Assembly (NCBI GenBank): GCA_930367215.1
Contig: OV884057.1
Coordinates: 198,947,621 to 199,011,620, forward strand
DNA: 64,000 nt
From: Pollenia angustigena
Taxonomy: Eukaryota > Arthropoda > Insecta > Diptera > Polleniidae
Reading direction: 5' to 3'
Below are positions 1-11,589 of the stretch, one piece after another (position 1 is the first letter of the stretch; the number at the start of each line of letters is the position of its first letter). A model generated the notes under the pieces. It was given only the letters and a program-made list of their open reading frames with translations. It had not been told where the DNA came from and did no database searches. The translations under genes were made by a program, and so were the position numbers.

Positions 1-1179
1 CGGCTTAAACTGCAGGCAGCTGCCATTACAAGAGGTCAGGATACAATAAAATGCCACATTTATTGCCAAAATGTTAGTTTTTTTGGTAACCTGATATCTA
101 AATATTCAAGTAAAACGAATATATAATAAATTAAATTTTGCTGGTCTTATTTAATTTCTTTTCGATAAACTGTTTTTGGAAGTTATTTCATTAATGTCTT
201 TGGGAGTTATTTCATAATGAAACAACTGCCAAAAGTTGGGGTTTGTTTCATTTTAGACTTGGAAATTATTTAATTTTTCTTGGGATTTATTTCTTTTTTC
301 CAGTTTGGGACTTATTTAATTTATTTTGGGATTAATTTCAATGGGAGTTATTGCACTGGGACTTATTGCACCTGGGGTTTATTTCAAAGAGCCAAAATTT
401 CTGGTATATACAATTTTCTCAAAAAAAAAAAAAAAAAAAAAAATAAAAAAAATTAACAACAATAAAATAGTACAAAGCTTGGAAAGCTGCTGATTTTTAG
501 GAGTTTTTAGATATTGATGGGCTTTACCAAGGATAAGTATAAAGACTTACAAGTTAGTGCTCTGAGTTTTACAACCAAGTTAGGCCGAGTTTTTTTATTA
601 TCGAGAAAATTTAAAAAAACAATTTTTAACCGTTTATACAACGGCCTTCAGTTACTTTACCCACTTACTTTTTTTGCTTCACGAAAATAAATTAATATCG
701 AAGGGAAATGTTTCCTCATTGCTAAATCTTCAATGTATTTGTAAGTCTAATTGATTTTCGTTGATTTTTCATGAAAGAAAAATTAAGAGATCCGCTTGTT
801 TACTGGCGGAAAGACGTTGTTTCGCCAGATCAACATTTTAAATTTTATTTTTAATTTTTTTTGGTTATTTTTATTATTTAGTTAATTTTGCTTGAATTTT
901 GAATTTTTTTTTAATGAATTCATTACTTTAAATTACTGCTTAATAAATTATTAAATTTTAACGTCAAGCAGCTTGGGAAATTATTTCCCAACTGTTATAT
1001 TGTCAATTATTAAGAACCATTTTTAAAATAAAGTGTTAATTCTAAATTATAAACGAAAGCTACCGGTGCACCGGTACTTATTTTCAAGTTCGATTTTTAG
1101 TTTTTGAAAAGTTTTAAAACAACCCCAAAAACAATTAATAATTTTATTAAACATCCTTAAAAAATATTAAGGAAAAACA
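1..1179 (+). mobile_element. Putative LTR end, truncated by window edge
   Basis: A primer-binding-site-like sequence begins a few bases after an AAAAACA end at about 1179, which is where an LTR should stop, so the DNA to its left is read as the 3' part of a 5' LTR. The sequence is AT-rich, has a 20-plus A tract near 421..443, and carries AATAAA at about 1028. The left LTR boundary lies outside the window or cannot be seen. No gag or pol frame follows, so this is a remnant. The LTR call depends on the primer site. Confidence 0.45.
180..390 (+). repeat. Degenerate GGG(N)TTATTTCA ladder
   Basis: Short phrases of the form GGG, two or three bases, then TTATTTCA or TTATTGCA recur about eight times with irregular spacing of 15 to 40 bases. 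The same kind of phrase, on both strands, surrounds the 82-bp array at 54355..55185. The repeat is too degenerate to be a simple satellite. No function is evident. Confidence 0.5.
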
Positions 1180-1182
1180 TTT

Positions 1183-1200
1183 CGGCGCCCGAGCAGGGAC
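1183..1200 (+). other. tRNA-Lys-type primer binding site
   Basis: The 18 bases CGGCGCCCGAGCAGGGAC differ by only two bases from the classic retroviral/retrotransposon site complementary to the 3' end of tRNA-Lys (TGGCGCCCGAACAGGGAC). In LTR elements this site primes minus-strand synthesis and lies just inside the 5' LTR, which fits its position here. No internal coding region follows. Confidence 0.65.
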
Positions 1201-2413
1201 TGTTAAAAAAAAAATTGCAGAAAATGGCGAAATACTTAAATTTTAAAATAATTTCTGTCGCTTCTGAGAGACTTTTTTTCACTACAATTCTGGTTCAAAC
1301 GGACTAGCCAATTCGTCTATCTTCGCAAAAGTGGAGAATACTTATTTTTTTAAACTATTATCTTATTAAAATCAATTTGGAATATTAATAATCTCAAACA
1401 TATTTTTTTTTATAAAATAGAATAATTTATAATTTCGCATTAGGTGCGAAAAACTCAACTTATCCATTTTGAATCCCGTATTCGTACTTAAAATAATCCG
1501 AAAACAGGATTGACCTAATTAAAAGTGAGATAAAATTAATCTCAAACTGTGCTTAATTCAAGAATTTGTAAGACAGGTTAATCTTCATTCGTACTTGAAA
1601 TAATCCGAAAGTGAGATAAGATTGAATCTAACCTTAACACTTACCCCACAGAACCAGACATAATATTATTACTTTACTTACTCGTTACATATGTTTATTT
1701 CACTTTTGTTGTATTTCGCCCTTTCCTTATAGAACAAGTCTCAATTATAAGACACCAGCAGCATGCCCGATATAGTTTTCGTAACCATTCTACTTTGAAA
1801 ATTTGATCTATTTAACTAAATAATTTTAAAAAATAGAATATGGGAATTATTGCTTCTATTTAACTTTTTAAACATGAAAATAATCTATATTTTTCTTCTT
1901 GTAGTATTGTTATTGTGTCTACAACATACTTTAATAAACACACGCGTATGCACGCATATTGGTTTTCGAAAGTTATCCCATTTTGGATTGTTTTAAGTAC
2001 TTTTAAGTATTATCCGTACTTAAATTTAGTACGAGTTGTTCTTTCTGTGTATTAACTCAAAATTTCAAAAAATTCAGAAGAAACAAAATAATTTTTAACT
2101 TCACATTAAAAGGGTGTGAAAAAAATTGTTTAACCCAAACTTTTTATATCAAAAAGTTGACCAAATAGCACGATATTTTCGCAGCGGTTAGATATGAAAA
2201 TTACGTGTCGATTTTTTCAAAAAAGTGAAAATATCGATTTTTTTTCATACAGGCCTGTTCTGAAAATCACGTGCTTTTGAAAGCACACGTATAATTTTGT
2301 GGTTTTCTGAAAATCACAACGTTTTTGTGATTATCAGTGCGCTTTCGGCAATTGAAAATCTCACCGAAAAACACAAAAACGGAACACTACAATACCACAC
2401 GTGTGATTTTAAA
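1201..2413. other. Non-coding AT-rich stretch
   Basis: No coding sequence is recognised. It probably includes leader sequence of the LTR element. A direct repeat containing ATTCGTACTT and AATAATCCGAAA occurs at 1480..1503 and 1587..1610, a 107-base period, each followed by GTGAGATAA. Near 2240..2340 the phrase CTGAAAATCAC is repeated and a short CACGTG palindrome is present. Confidence 0.4.
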
Positions 2414-2498
2414 AGCAGAGAAAAGTAGAAAAATGGCTGTACTGTATAATTTGGTTTTTGTAATATACGATAATTTCGCGCAAAGGGGTCGATATGTT
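2414..2498 (-). repeat. End fragment of the CGACCCC inverted-repeat element
   Basis: Read on the minus strand, this matches the left end of the element at 26838..27098, including the terminal block ACATATCGACCCC followed by TTTGCGCGAAATTATCGTAT. Only one terminus is present here, so it is a truncated copy. Confidence 0.6.
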
Positions 2499-2846
2499 GA
2501 TTTGCCTGCTTTTTCGCTCGGGACATATCGAATATATACAGTGAGTCTCATAATTATTTTGCATATAAGAAAAATAAACTTTGTAGAAGAAACTTGATTG
2601 ACATCCATTTATTTATTATATTAAACAGGAATTTCCTTTTATTAACATGTTAGGAGAAAGGCAAAGAATTGAATTGTAAAAAAAAAAAAATTTTAAATCT
2701 TAATTATTATACTCTTTATACGACATTTCAGAAGAATTTAGTGCATTTTTAAGGTCACAAAAGTATTTTGCTTTTAAAAAATATCACTTTTTTTACCGTA
2801 TAACAATGGATATGTCACAGTTAATACTTTATGGCATATCCGTTAT

Positions 2847-4330
2847 TTAAGAAACTGCAGCTAGTCGTCGTGGTAAAGATTCCACCAAACTTTGACATTT
2901 TCCTTGGGGTATTTTTCCACATTCTTGTAGAAAAACTTGTTTCAACGTAGTTTTCGAAGATATGTGGCGTTGACGAATCTTTTCCTCCAAATACGGCCAT
3001 ACATTTTCTATTGGGTTCAAGCCCGAGCTTTGAGGAGGCGTTGGCAATTGTTTGCTGTTATAAAGAATCCACAGTTTAACATCTAAGGCTGTTTGTTTGG
3101 GATCGTTGTCCTATTGGAAATAAAAACTACTTGCTGGAAGTCCCATTTTATCAACACTTGCGTTAAGGTTTTCTTTAAGAATTGACGGATACACATGTCT
3201 ATCCATAATTGTATCTATAAAGATTAGATTTCCAACTCCAGAGGCTGACATACAGCCCCAAACCATAACAGAACCTCATCCATGTTTTACTGTCGGGTTG
3301 ATATTTTTTATATGAAGGGACTCATTCGGCTTTCTCTAAACCATGCGGCGTCCATCAGACCAAAAAATATTATATTTGCTTTCATCGCTAAATATTATGG
3401 ATTTTCAAAAGTCAAAACCTTTGGTTATATGTTGATTAGCGAAGGATAATCGCTTATTTCTATTTGTTTCAGAAATTAGCGGTTTTTTTCTTGCTGCTCG
3501 AGCATTAAAGTTGTTTGATCGTAGTTCTCTACGATGTGTTTCGTTGCTTATATTGTTTCATAGAGTTCCTCTCAGCTTATCATTTAGTTTTGGAGCTGAT
3601 AAATGAGGGTTTTCACGAATTTCTTTAAGTATTTTCCATTCATTTCTGCACCCAGAGAAAAAAAAATGTTTAAATATGGTCACCTCCAACAAAACTATTT
3701 TTAAAGAAAAATTTAAACATATTTTGTTTAATTTAACCATATTATTGTCACCGACAACCATATTATAGTTAAATTAGTCCTTTATCAAGAAGACACAACC
3801 ATATGGTTGCCTTCAAACATGTTATGATTAATTATAACTTAAATATGTTTAACACTTATAATAGCGTGGTTAGTTTTCAGCCATAGCATGTTGCTCTTAT
3901 AAAAGAGAAAAACACAATGTTAATTTAAAAACATATTATTATCATATTTAACCATAAGATGTTTCGAGGCAACCATAATATGGTTGTGGCTTCTTGATGG
4001 AGGACTAATTTAACCATAATATGGTTGTCGGTGACCATAATATGGTTAAATTAAACAAAATATATTTAAATTTTTCTTTAAAAATATTTTTGTTGGAGGT
4101 GACCATATTTAAACATATTTTTTTTCTACTTGTGGCTGAAAACATTTTTGAACGGCCATGTCGTGCCAAATTTTCAAAATTTCCACGTACTTTTGCACGC
4201 TTAACTATATTTGCTATTGTTTGACGACACCTCTTAAACATTTACGATATAAAAAAACTGTTTTACTTTGGTCATGAAGTTGCAAGATGATTTTCCTCTC
4301 GGCAAAACTAAGTTTCTTTCCTTTCGGCAT
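2847..4330 (-). pseudogene. Tc1-family transposase, broken
   Basis: This is a cut-and-paste transposase that would bind the element's inverted repeats and cut with a DDE catalytic triad. The N-terminus begins MPKGKKLSFAERKIILQLHD at 4330, followed after a frame change by the second helix-turn-helix and the NLARHGRSKM linker up to about 4135. After the inserted palindrome the frame resumes with EIRENPHLSAPKLNDKL. Further on, SVMVWGCMSASG, the DNDPK block containing the second Asp, and SGLNPIENVW with the final Glu are visible. There are several stops, including one directly before DNDPK, as well as frameshifts and the insertion. It cannot make an active enzyme. Confidence 0.85.
3653..4130. mobile_element. 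Palindromic insertion inside Tc1 transposase
   Basis: Two arms of about 140 bases are inverted copies of each other: the left arm carries AAATATGGTCACCTCCAACA and the right arm carries its complement. Both also contain repeated AACCATATTATGG-like phrases. The insertion splits the transposase between the SKMFSAT block and the EIRENPHL block. No coding sequence is present, so it is a foldback or MITE-type element. A clean target duplication was not found. Confidence 0.75.
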
Positions 4331-4564
4331 TTTAATTAGATAAATAATAGCAAAATGTTATCCTATTCGAACGAAAATCTGATTAAGGTACAAAAAGGCC
4401 ATGAAATCAAAATTTTTTGTAATTTTATTACCATATTTACACATATCACCTACATAATATATGGACTATTTTCTCAAAAATTAAACAACTTGTACTTAAT
4501 TTAGAGGAATGTATTTACTCTTTATGGAGTAAAAAAATATGCAAAATATTTATGAGACTCACTG

Positions 4565-5220
4565 TATATTTCTGTTTTTTATATTCAAGTGTTAAATCTT
4601 AAAGAATTCTAAGATCTTATTTTTACTTTTTGTTTTCTTTTACTTTCAGTTTCATATTTCTATTCTTGTATGACATTAAAAAGTTTGCTTAACAGTGTCT
4701 GTTAGTGTAGACGTATACGCGTTGTACTTTATTTACAAATATTATTACTCATGTGTCTTCTTCTCTGGTATGAAAAAAAAACGTAGCATGGATAAGCAAG
4801 GGAATGATATACGGATCACATTGCAAAAAATAGCGAAATTTCCCATCTGAAAATTATTTCATGGCAATGAAAAAATTAATTTTTAATTTTAAAATAAAGG
4901 CGATCACAAAAGAAAGTTCTTTTCTTGAAATAAGATTTATTTAAGAAACTGCGATTGTTCTAAGTTTATTTTCTTTATGTTTTGGTATAAAAAAATCGTG
5001 TGTCGAGCGTAACAATAAATAAAAATTCTTAACGAGCAATATTGATGAAAGTACATAATTAGTTTTCTCACATACATACATACCCGGCAAGAAATGCCAC
5101 TAGTGAATCTGTACTGATTCACTATTGACACAGCCTCCAGTACTAGTGACTTATTATACCCCAGACAATGTTATTTATTATATATAGACATTTAACATGT
5201 GCGTGTCATTGGAAATCTAC
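4565..5220. other. No recognisable feature
   Basis: AT-rich sequence following the Tc1 element. It contains a short CATACATACATAC microsatellite near 5070. No coding frame, inverted repeat or known motif stands out. Confidence 0.4.
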
Positions 5221-5420
5221 ACAGAAAAAATGTTCACCAACAAAATTTTATGATATAGGGAAAATTTTATTAATGTTACACAATCAGAAAAACGTATAGC
5301 TACCCTGCTTCATCCTTATCCGTTACACTACGTTCACACTAGCGTATTCTATAGTAGAATAAAGAGCTTAGACACGCGTTTACGCTAAACAGGTATATTG
5401 TGAATCCCACCTTAGAAGGG
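5221..5420 (+). repeat. Dispersed repeat J, copy 1
   Basis: About 170 bases from 5275 onward are nearly identical to 11675..11820. The shared part includes CATCCTTATCCGTTACACTA, CACACTAGCGTATT and the tail GGTATATTGTGAATCCCACC. The left edge carries ACACAGAAAAAATG, a terminus shared with other non-autonomous elements in the window. It is non-coding. Confidence 0.7.
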
Positions 5421-5647
5421 ATTTTTAAATTTTTTTTTTGGTTTTTTTATGACTCTAATAATGCGTTGTTTAATTTGTGTCAGGTATTTTATAGCATATA
5501 AATAAAATGATTTTAAGTTTTTTAATACTGTTTATTCTACCTGTATTTGGTATGAAAAAACTATGAAAAGGATTAAAAGGAAGTGACATTCGGATGCAAA
5601 ATCAGTGGATATAATATATCTGAGCAATAACAACGATTTTCATAAAG

Positions 5648-6019
5648 ATGGAGAGCTTCAGCTATAAAGAATTGGCCGGAGAGTATTTTAGAAACAAATA
5701 CGAGGAAGATGTTAAAGACTACTTTCGAACAAAAGGAAATTTAAATAACTATAGCACTGAAATACAATTGGGCTTAGAAAATAAATTATCAGGGAATAAG
5801 GAATACAGATTTTATAGAGAGCACAGTTCTAGAAAATTTTCACGAAATTCCACTAATGAAGATCTATTTAATATATTATTGGCAACGTCAGATCCGTTCA
5901 TCTCCTGTATTCGAAATCAATGGAAAGTGGAACATCGGGATTTAGATGAAGTCAAAAAACTACTTAAGAACAGAAATAACACAGAATATGGAATATTTGC
6001 AATCAATCTTGCAATTTAA
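5648..6019 (+). CDS. Hypothetical 123-residue protein
   Basis: I do not recognise this protein. It is an uninterrupted frame of 123 codons starting MESFSYKELAGEYFRNKYEE and ending FAINLAI. It is charged and rich in Lys, Glu, Arg and Asn, with no membrane segment, signal peptide or Cys/His cluster. The ATG at 5648 follows AT-rich DNA with the acceptable context AAGATGG. AATAAA signals occur downstream near 6154. Repeat J lies just upstream, and a Transib-like terminus lies downstream at 6654..6689, so it may belong to a transposon. It could also be a small host gene or a retained exon. Composition looks more protein-like than neighbouring chance frames. Confidence 0.35.
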   Translation: MESFSYKELAGEYFRNKYEEDVKDYFRTKGNLNNYSTEIQLGLENKLSGNKEYRFYREHSSRKFSRNSTNEDLFNILLATSDPFISCIRNQWKVEHRDLDEVKKLLKNRNNTEYGIFAINLAI

Positions 6020-6653
6020 TGAACAATAATTATAATTCATTAGATCTAGATCTAATAAACAGAAACGCACATTGTTACAAAAGCTATTAAAATCTATTGC
6101 TGCTTTTACTTTTAAAAGGTTTTATTTATCCACATGTGTATGAAATGTTTTAATAAATAAAAAATATTCAAAAAATAAATATTTATATTTTCGTATCAAA
6201 ATTTAAAAAAAAAATCAGAATTCAGCGGATTTATTTTGCTAATATTAACAAATTTTACAGCAAAAAATAATAGATTCTTCTGTAGTAATAGCATGATTTC
6301 AGATAATAATTGTTAATTTTTCAGAAATAATAGCAAAATTTAATTTTTTTAATTTTTTTAATGTTAAAATTTTTTTTATAGTGTAAACATTTAATTTTTT
6401 GGAGTGTCCCATTATTACAAAAAATGTTAAGGATTATTATTTAAATCCAAAAATTAAAATTTTAAATAATTAAAAAAAAAAAAAAAACCATATTTCACGC
6501 TAAAGTTAAAAAAATCTAAAGTTCTACTTTACCCGTAAATTCTCCAATAACTACTCAACCGATTTTAATGAAATTAAAGTGGAGAAAAGTTTAAGAATCT
6601 ATCTGTCGATTAAAAATACACTTAAATATCTCCTTCGGTTCAAAAGTTACAGA
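6020..6653. other. 3' flank of the small ORF, otherwise empty
   Basis: It starts with a short palindrome, TTAGATCTAGATCTAA near 6040, then AT-rich sequence with AATAAA near 6154. No gene or terminal repeat is seen before 6654. Confidence 0.4.
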
Positions 6654-6689
6654 TTTTTGGCCAATGAAGAACCATTTACAGCCACTGTG
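6654..6689. mobile_element. Transib-type terminal repeat, solitary
   Basis: This reads TTTTTGGCCAATGAAG and ends CAGCCACTGTG. It matches the inverse of the left terminus of the element at 10565..12262, where GGCCAATGAA is followed by CAGCCACTATG. The flanking five bases are CGTTG, close to the CGTCG duplication at that element. No partner terminus was located, so this is a solitary or rearranged end. Confidence 0.5.
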
Positions 6690-6894
6690 CGTTGGTACTA
6701 TTGACTTGGTAGTTCTTTTGGAAACATATATAGACATGGGAACCAGAGAATCTCTAGTACATTTAAGTAAATCTAGCCTATACTTTTGGTACGAATACGA
6801 ATTCATTACAATCTTTTTTTATTACTGCCTTAACTTTTTTAGGAATTATACTTCTCAGTTCGTATTGATAATTTTTTTTTTCGTTTAAAAGCCA

Positions 6895-7008
6895 AATGTA
6901 GTGGCAAATGTAGTGTAGTGTAGACACTTCGTTGACAATGTCACCAAAATAGTCGACAAAACTGGTGACTTGGAGACACTTGCACCCGAATTTCCTTTAG
7001 GGTACATA
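6895..7008 (-). repeat. Dispersed repeat P, copy 1
   Basis: Its reverse complement matches 56470..56572 over about 100 bases, including AAGTGTCTCCAAGTCACCAG and GTCGACTATTTTGGTGA. It contains internal inverted blocks of GTCACC and GGTGAC. It is non-coding. Confidence 0.65.
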
Positions 7009-8835
7009 TAAATAACACACATACATAGATATACATATATACATACATTTTTAAAAATATGAGCTCGATCGGTTGAAAATTTGTTGTGCCGCACGCGCAT
7101 TGAAATCTGTGAGAACGAAATTCGGGCTAAATGGAGAGAAAACGCCCGTAACTTCTGAGGAGTCACCCAAAGAGCTTATTTTTAAATCCCCAATATTTCT
7201 CTAGAACAAACTTATCCTCAATATCCAACCCTTCATATGGTCCCAATACGAAAAGTTTTATTTTCTCGAAAACCGACTCTAGAACAGACGGACGGACAGC
7301 CAGACGGACATGAAGTCCAAGATTAAAAACGGAATTGGATTACAACCTAATTGGGTATCATAATAAAGGCTTTTTTGAGGCGCGTCCAACTCCATTCACA
7401 ATTTGTCCAAGGACGATCATCCATGTCCTTTTTTTTAGGATTTTGTGTAAAAAAAACGCTTTTTGAATTTTTTGTTCGGGTTTGTTTGTAATAAAAATGC
7501 TAAATTAACATATTTTAATCTTTAATCGATTTAATTAAATACGTGTCTCAGCTATTTTGGAAATTCGTGCTAGTTCGCGTTTTGACAAAAATGCAATGGG
7601 GTGGTAGCCCTTCGTTATAAATAGGATAATACGGATATCAAATTTTTTTCTTTTGCCAAGTACATCATCTTTGTATGTAAATTATTTAGATTTTCGAAAT
7701 TAGATGCATTTTATACAGTGCTCTGGAATAAATATTGTTGACGGCAACCTAGGCCGTGGTGTATTTAGAAAAAATGTTCACAATGTTATTTTCATTTATT
7801 AAAATCGTAACGGATTTCTTAAAGTAAAAAAAATACTTAAAATATTCTTTTTTGTAACTTTGCTTGCTTTGTATTTATCTTTTTATACATATTAAATACC
7901 GTACGTACATAATAATTCTTATAGCTGTATTGCGCTCACTAATAATAATTCTCTTATACAGATAATGTGCTCACTAAGTTAAATCTCAGCAAGTAGTACT
8001 ATTATGTTATAATTATTTATGTACGTATTGTATTTTATTGTCAAATTTCATATTAAACTAAGATTTATCATTGATTATTTGCACTTAAAAACGTTTTATC
8101 AGTCGTCGCTTGGCTGCTGTTAAATAAATAAGTTCATATACAAATTAAATATTATTGGTTTTATTTTGCAGTTTCTTGCAAAAATTATTGCAAGATCAAA
8201 CATATATAAATACAATTTTGTGGTAAATCTAATGTGATAGCGGATTTAGTTTCTAGATCATGTATGGATGAAAATAGGAGTAAAGAAAGAACAAAGGAAA
8301 TGATCCACGACTTTTTGGCGGCATATTTTTTTCGAAAATTAAAGGAAACCGATTCTCAAATTAACAAAACATGCAAAAATAGACCCTTTTTCAAAATGGT
8401 CCAGCTCACGAGAGGTCAAACCTGGAGCCGAAATATTTAAAATGTCATCTTGAAAAAGTCCAAGGTTCATTTTTAGGAGGGTACATCGAGCACGAACTTT
8501 GCTTCCATACAATTTGAGTCGCTCTAATGAACATACATATGTATTTATCTATATAAATTAACGTGCAAAAGTTCTGCTTTAATTAATTTAAAATATGTTG
8601 TACAATTTGCTGGGTTCATTGTTATGTGAATTCATAAATAAGAAATTTAAATATTTCATTACTTTGATATAAGCATACCACCATAAGCGGAGAGGGAACT
8701 GTTGTTTGCGTTTGTGCTGTTGTGTAACACATACAAATATTGGCCACAGTGCGACCTTATAGTATACTGATCAATGCAGAATCATTTTCTGAATCACTTC
8801 AGCTGGCTGTCTGGCTTTATTTAAGTTTTTTTTTT
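7009..8835. other. AT-rich stretch with repeat traces
   Basis: 7270..7300 carries an ACGGACGGACAG tract like that in the ATACCCTCC repeat family, but the ends of that family are not visible. A 68-codon frame at 8234..8440 (DENRSKERTKEMIHDFLAAY) is protein-like in composition but short and unrecognised. Nothing else is supported. Confidence 0.35.
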
Positions 8836-9190
8836 TTTATAAACTACAGCCAATTTAAGTTTTTTCACATGTTTGTACGAAAAAAAAATTAAGGAAAATA
8901 CCAGTTGTCACATTTTAAGATTCTTTTCTCGACTTCAGCTAATTAAAGTTTTTTCGCATTTTTGTATGAAAAAATCAATTTTTACTGGAAAATGGAAGTT
9001 ATCTCAGAGTTACCATCTTTTCTAGATTTGAGCTCTATTTAAGAAACTTCACCTAATTTTAGTTTTTTCAAATTTTTTATGAAATAATAAATTTTTTTAA
9101 GGAAAATACAAGTGATCACAGATAATACTTAGTTTTTTCGATTTGAGCTCTATTCTATCTTTCACATTTTTGTATGAAAAAATCAATTAT
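8836..9190 (+). repeat. Degenerate tandem repeat, about 90-110 bp units
   Basis: Three to four diverged units share the order: CAGCTAATTAAAG-like start, TTTTTTCNCATTTTTGTATG, AAAAAATCAATT, then GATTTGAGCTCTATT. Starts are near 8848, 8937 and 9048. No coding potential. Confidence 0.55.
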
Positions 9191-10435
9191 ATTTTATTAT
9201 TTATTTTTTTCAAAAATCCGATCTTTGGCTCTCAGGACTACAAAGCTAGTGGAGGCCAAAATTTGGCAGTTCCTATTAAGATTAAATTAAGAAAAATTTT
9301 AAAAGTATTAGTTGTAAAAGTAACTGATAAAATAATACACTTTATACAATAAAACCTTTTCTCAATATGTTTTAATACCTAACTTTTCTTTATACTAAAT
9401 TTCAACCAAAAACGAAAATGTTAAATGCCTCTATAACTTGTTTCTTGTAAGTCGATTTTTACGTTTAATAGCCAAATTCCGACCTACAAAATATAAGAAA
9501 AAGCATATGAAAATTCCAATCCAATCAAAAGCTATGGATCGATGATTGCGTTCTCGAGAATTGGTCCACTGTGCGTCGTCATGCCAAAAAAAACACCTTT
9601 TGTACATATTCGAGAAATTGAAACAAAGTGAAATTGAAATCGAACGAGATTTCAAGATTAATTATCTTCATAATAACCGCAATTTTTCAAATAACAAAAC
9701 ATAGGCCATCAAAAGATAATACAGGCCAAAGTGAACATATTGCGAAAAATCGATGTGATTCGAATTCGGCGCTAGTCTCAGAGTTGAAACATTTTCCACG
9801 CTTTTTTTCAGGCCTGTATAATTGGTACTCAAGGCATCTATTTCTCATGTTAAAAATCATCTAAAAATCCAAATTTCGAAAGACATTTGTGCAAAGACTA
9901 GGTGCAATAATGGACTTACAAAGTTTATTATTGATATTATAACACTTTGCATAAGAAACATTTTATTAATATTCAAGCCAAAATTGAGCGACCTAATTCA
10001 TCTCTTTTAGTCGCTGTCGGGCCAAAATCCTTATTCCGAGAGCACATTAGTATGGGCGCTAAAAGTTCTAAAATTATAAAGACAGCAAAAAGTGAAGGTT
10101 TGTAGGTAAAACTTAGAGATTTATATGTAAGAATTAGAGGCAGTTGCGAGATTTTGCTCATATAACAGCCATTAGGCAAATATGGCTGAATTTTAACTGG
10201 CAAACTATTCCTTACTATATGTGTTATAAATGCCTAACAACTAGTCCCCATCATATCCGGGAGATTCAAAAAACCGATTTCAAACAACACACGGGCAGAC
10301 TGACAGACGGACACCATTAAATTAACTTCGCACCCATAAGCCTCCCGAATACGTATAAATTATAAGATGTAAGATCAAAAGTGAAATAGTAACAAACACA
10401 ATGAAAAACTTATGTATATCTACCCAAGTAACTTC
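9191..10435. other. No clear gene
   Basis: Mostly unique AT-rich sequence. CACTGTG at 9567..9573 followed directly by CGTCG at 9574..9578 resembles the outer end of the Transib-like element plus its target duplication, but the inner sequence does not match. A CAGACTGACAGACGGACA tract near 10295 recalls the ATACCCTCC family. Confidence 0.35.
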
Positions 10436-10916
10436 AAATTCCCGGGACATTTTTTTAAACATTTATACCGCGAAATTTTTTCCGGGAATTTCAAATTTAA
10501 TTTTTTGAAATTTTAATGTGTTAGCATCGTTAAAATCAAAATCAAGCAATAAAAACATACGACGCATAGTGGCTGAAAATTTTATTTCATTGGCCAAAAG
10601 TCCAATTTTTGTTTGTCACCGATTTCAAAAATTTTAATTTTATTTAATAGTAAACATATTAAAACTAAGGTAGCCAAAAAATTAGATCAAAATATTGGTA
10701 ATTGTGGTTGTGCTATGTTGTTAAACACAACTTTTTTTTAATTCATTTAATTTAATTTTTTTTAATATTTAAACCGAAAGAAGTAATCATTGCACAAAAA
10801 CTATCAGCGATAATGACCTGCTTGCTTTTTTGCTAGGTTGGTAGTCTTGTTATCTTTAAAAAGGTAATTATTGCGACTGTTGTGTGATTTATATTTGAGA
10901 TGTTAGGACATATTTT

Positions 10917-11502
10917 CTAAACTACTATATTTTTGTCAAATTTCAACTTTAGTAGAATAGAACTTTTGCGGATCAAAAGGGATTAAGAAGATGAGACCAC
11001 TGATAGAAAGGTGAAAGTGTTTTCTTTAACCCAGTATACACTCTTGTATCCGTTTGGACCCGTCTGTTTAACACTTTTTTAATTTTAATGAAACTACTCA
11101 AAAAAAATTTCTAAACTACTATATTTTTGTCAAATTTCAACTTTAGTAGAACAGAACTTTTGCGGATCAAAAGGGATTAAGAAGGTAAAACCACTAATAG
11201 AAAGGTGAAAGTGTTTTCTTTAACCCTGTATATACTCTTGTACCCGTTTGGACCCGTCTGTTTAACACTTTTTTAATTTTAATGAAATTACTCAAAAAAA
11301 AATTTCTAAACTATGTACAATATTTTTTGTCAAATTTCAACTTTAGTAGAATATAACTTTTGCGGATCAAAAGGGATTAAGAAGGTAAAACCACTCATAG
11401 AAAGGTGAAAGTGTTTTCTTTAACCCTGTATGTACTCTTGTACCCGTTCGGACCCGTCTGTTTAATACTTTTTTAATTTTAATGAAATTACTCAAAAAAA
11501 AA
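10917..11502 (+). repeat. Three tandem copies of a 195-bp unit
   Basis: Units start at CTAAACTACTATA near 10917, 11111 and 11306 (periods 194 and 195). Each contains CTTTTGCGGATCAAAAGGGA, AGAAAGGTGAAAGTG and GGACCCGTCTGTTTAA. Identity between units is high by eye, above 90 percent. The array sits inside the Transib-like element. The unit length is in the usual range for insect satellite DNA. Confidence 0.9.
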
Positions 11503-11589
11503 ATTTATTTTTGAAATAGTTTTTTTACAATTTCTTTTTTTACTCCGCAAAAATTTTTGCAGAAGTAACAGAAATCATGTGCTATTGTC

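Larger units (their letters stand above)
2539..4564 (-). mobile_element. Tc1-like DNA transposon, interrupted
   Basis: The element starts CAGTGAGTCTCATAATTATT and ends with the inverse of CAGTGAGTCTCATAAATATT, giving terminal inverted repeats of about 28 bases. It is flanked on both sides by TA (2537-2538 and 4565-4566), the Tc1/mariner target duplication. The transposase lies on the minus strand. The total length of 2,026 bp exceeds a typical Tc1 element by about the size of the 480-bp palindromic insertion at 3653..4130. Confidence 0.88.
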
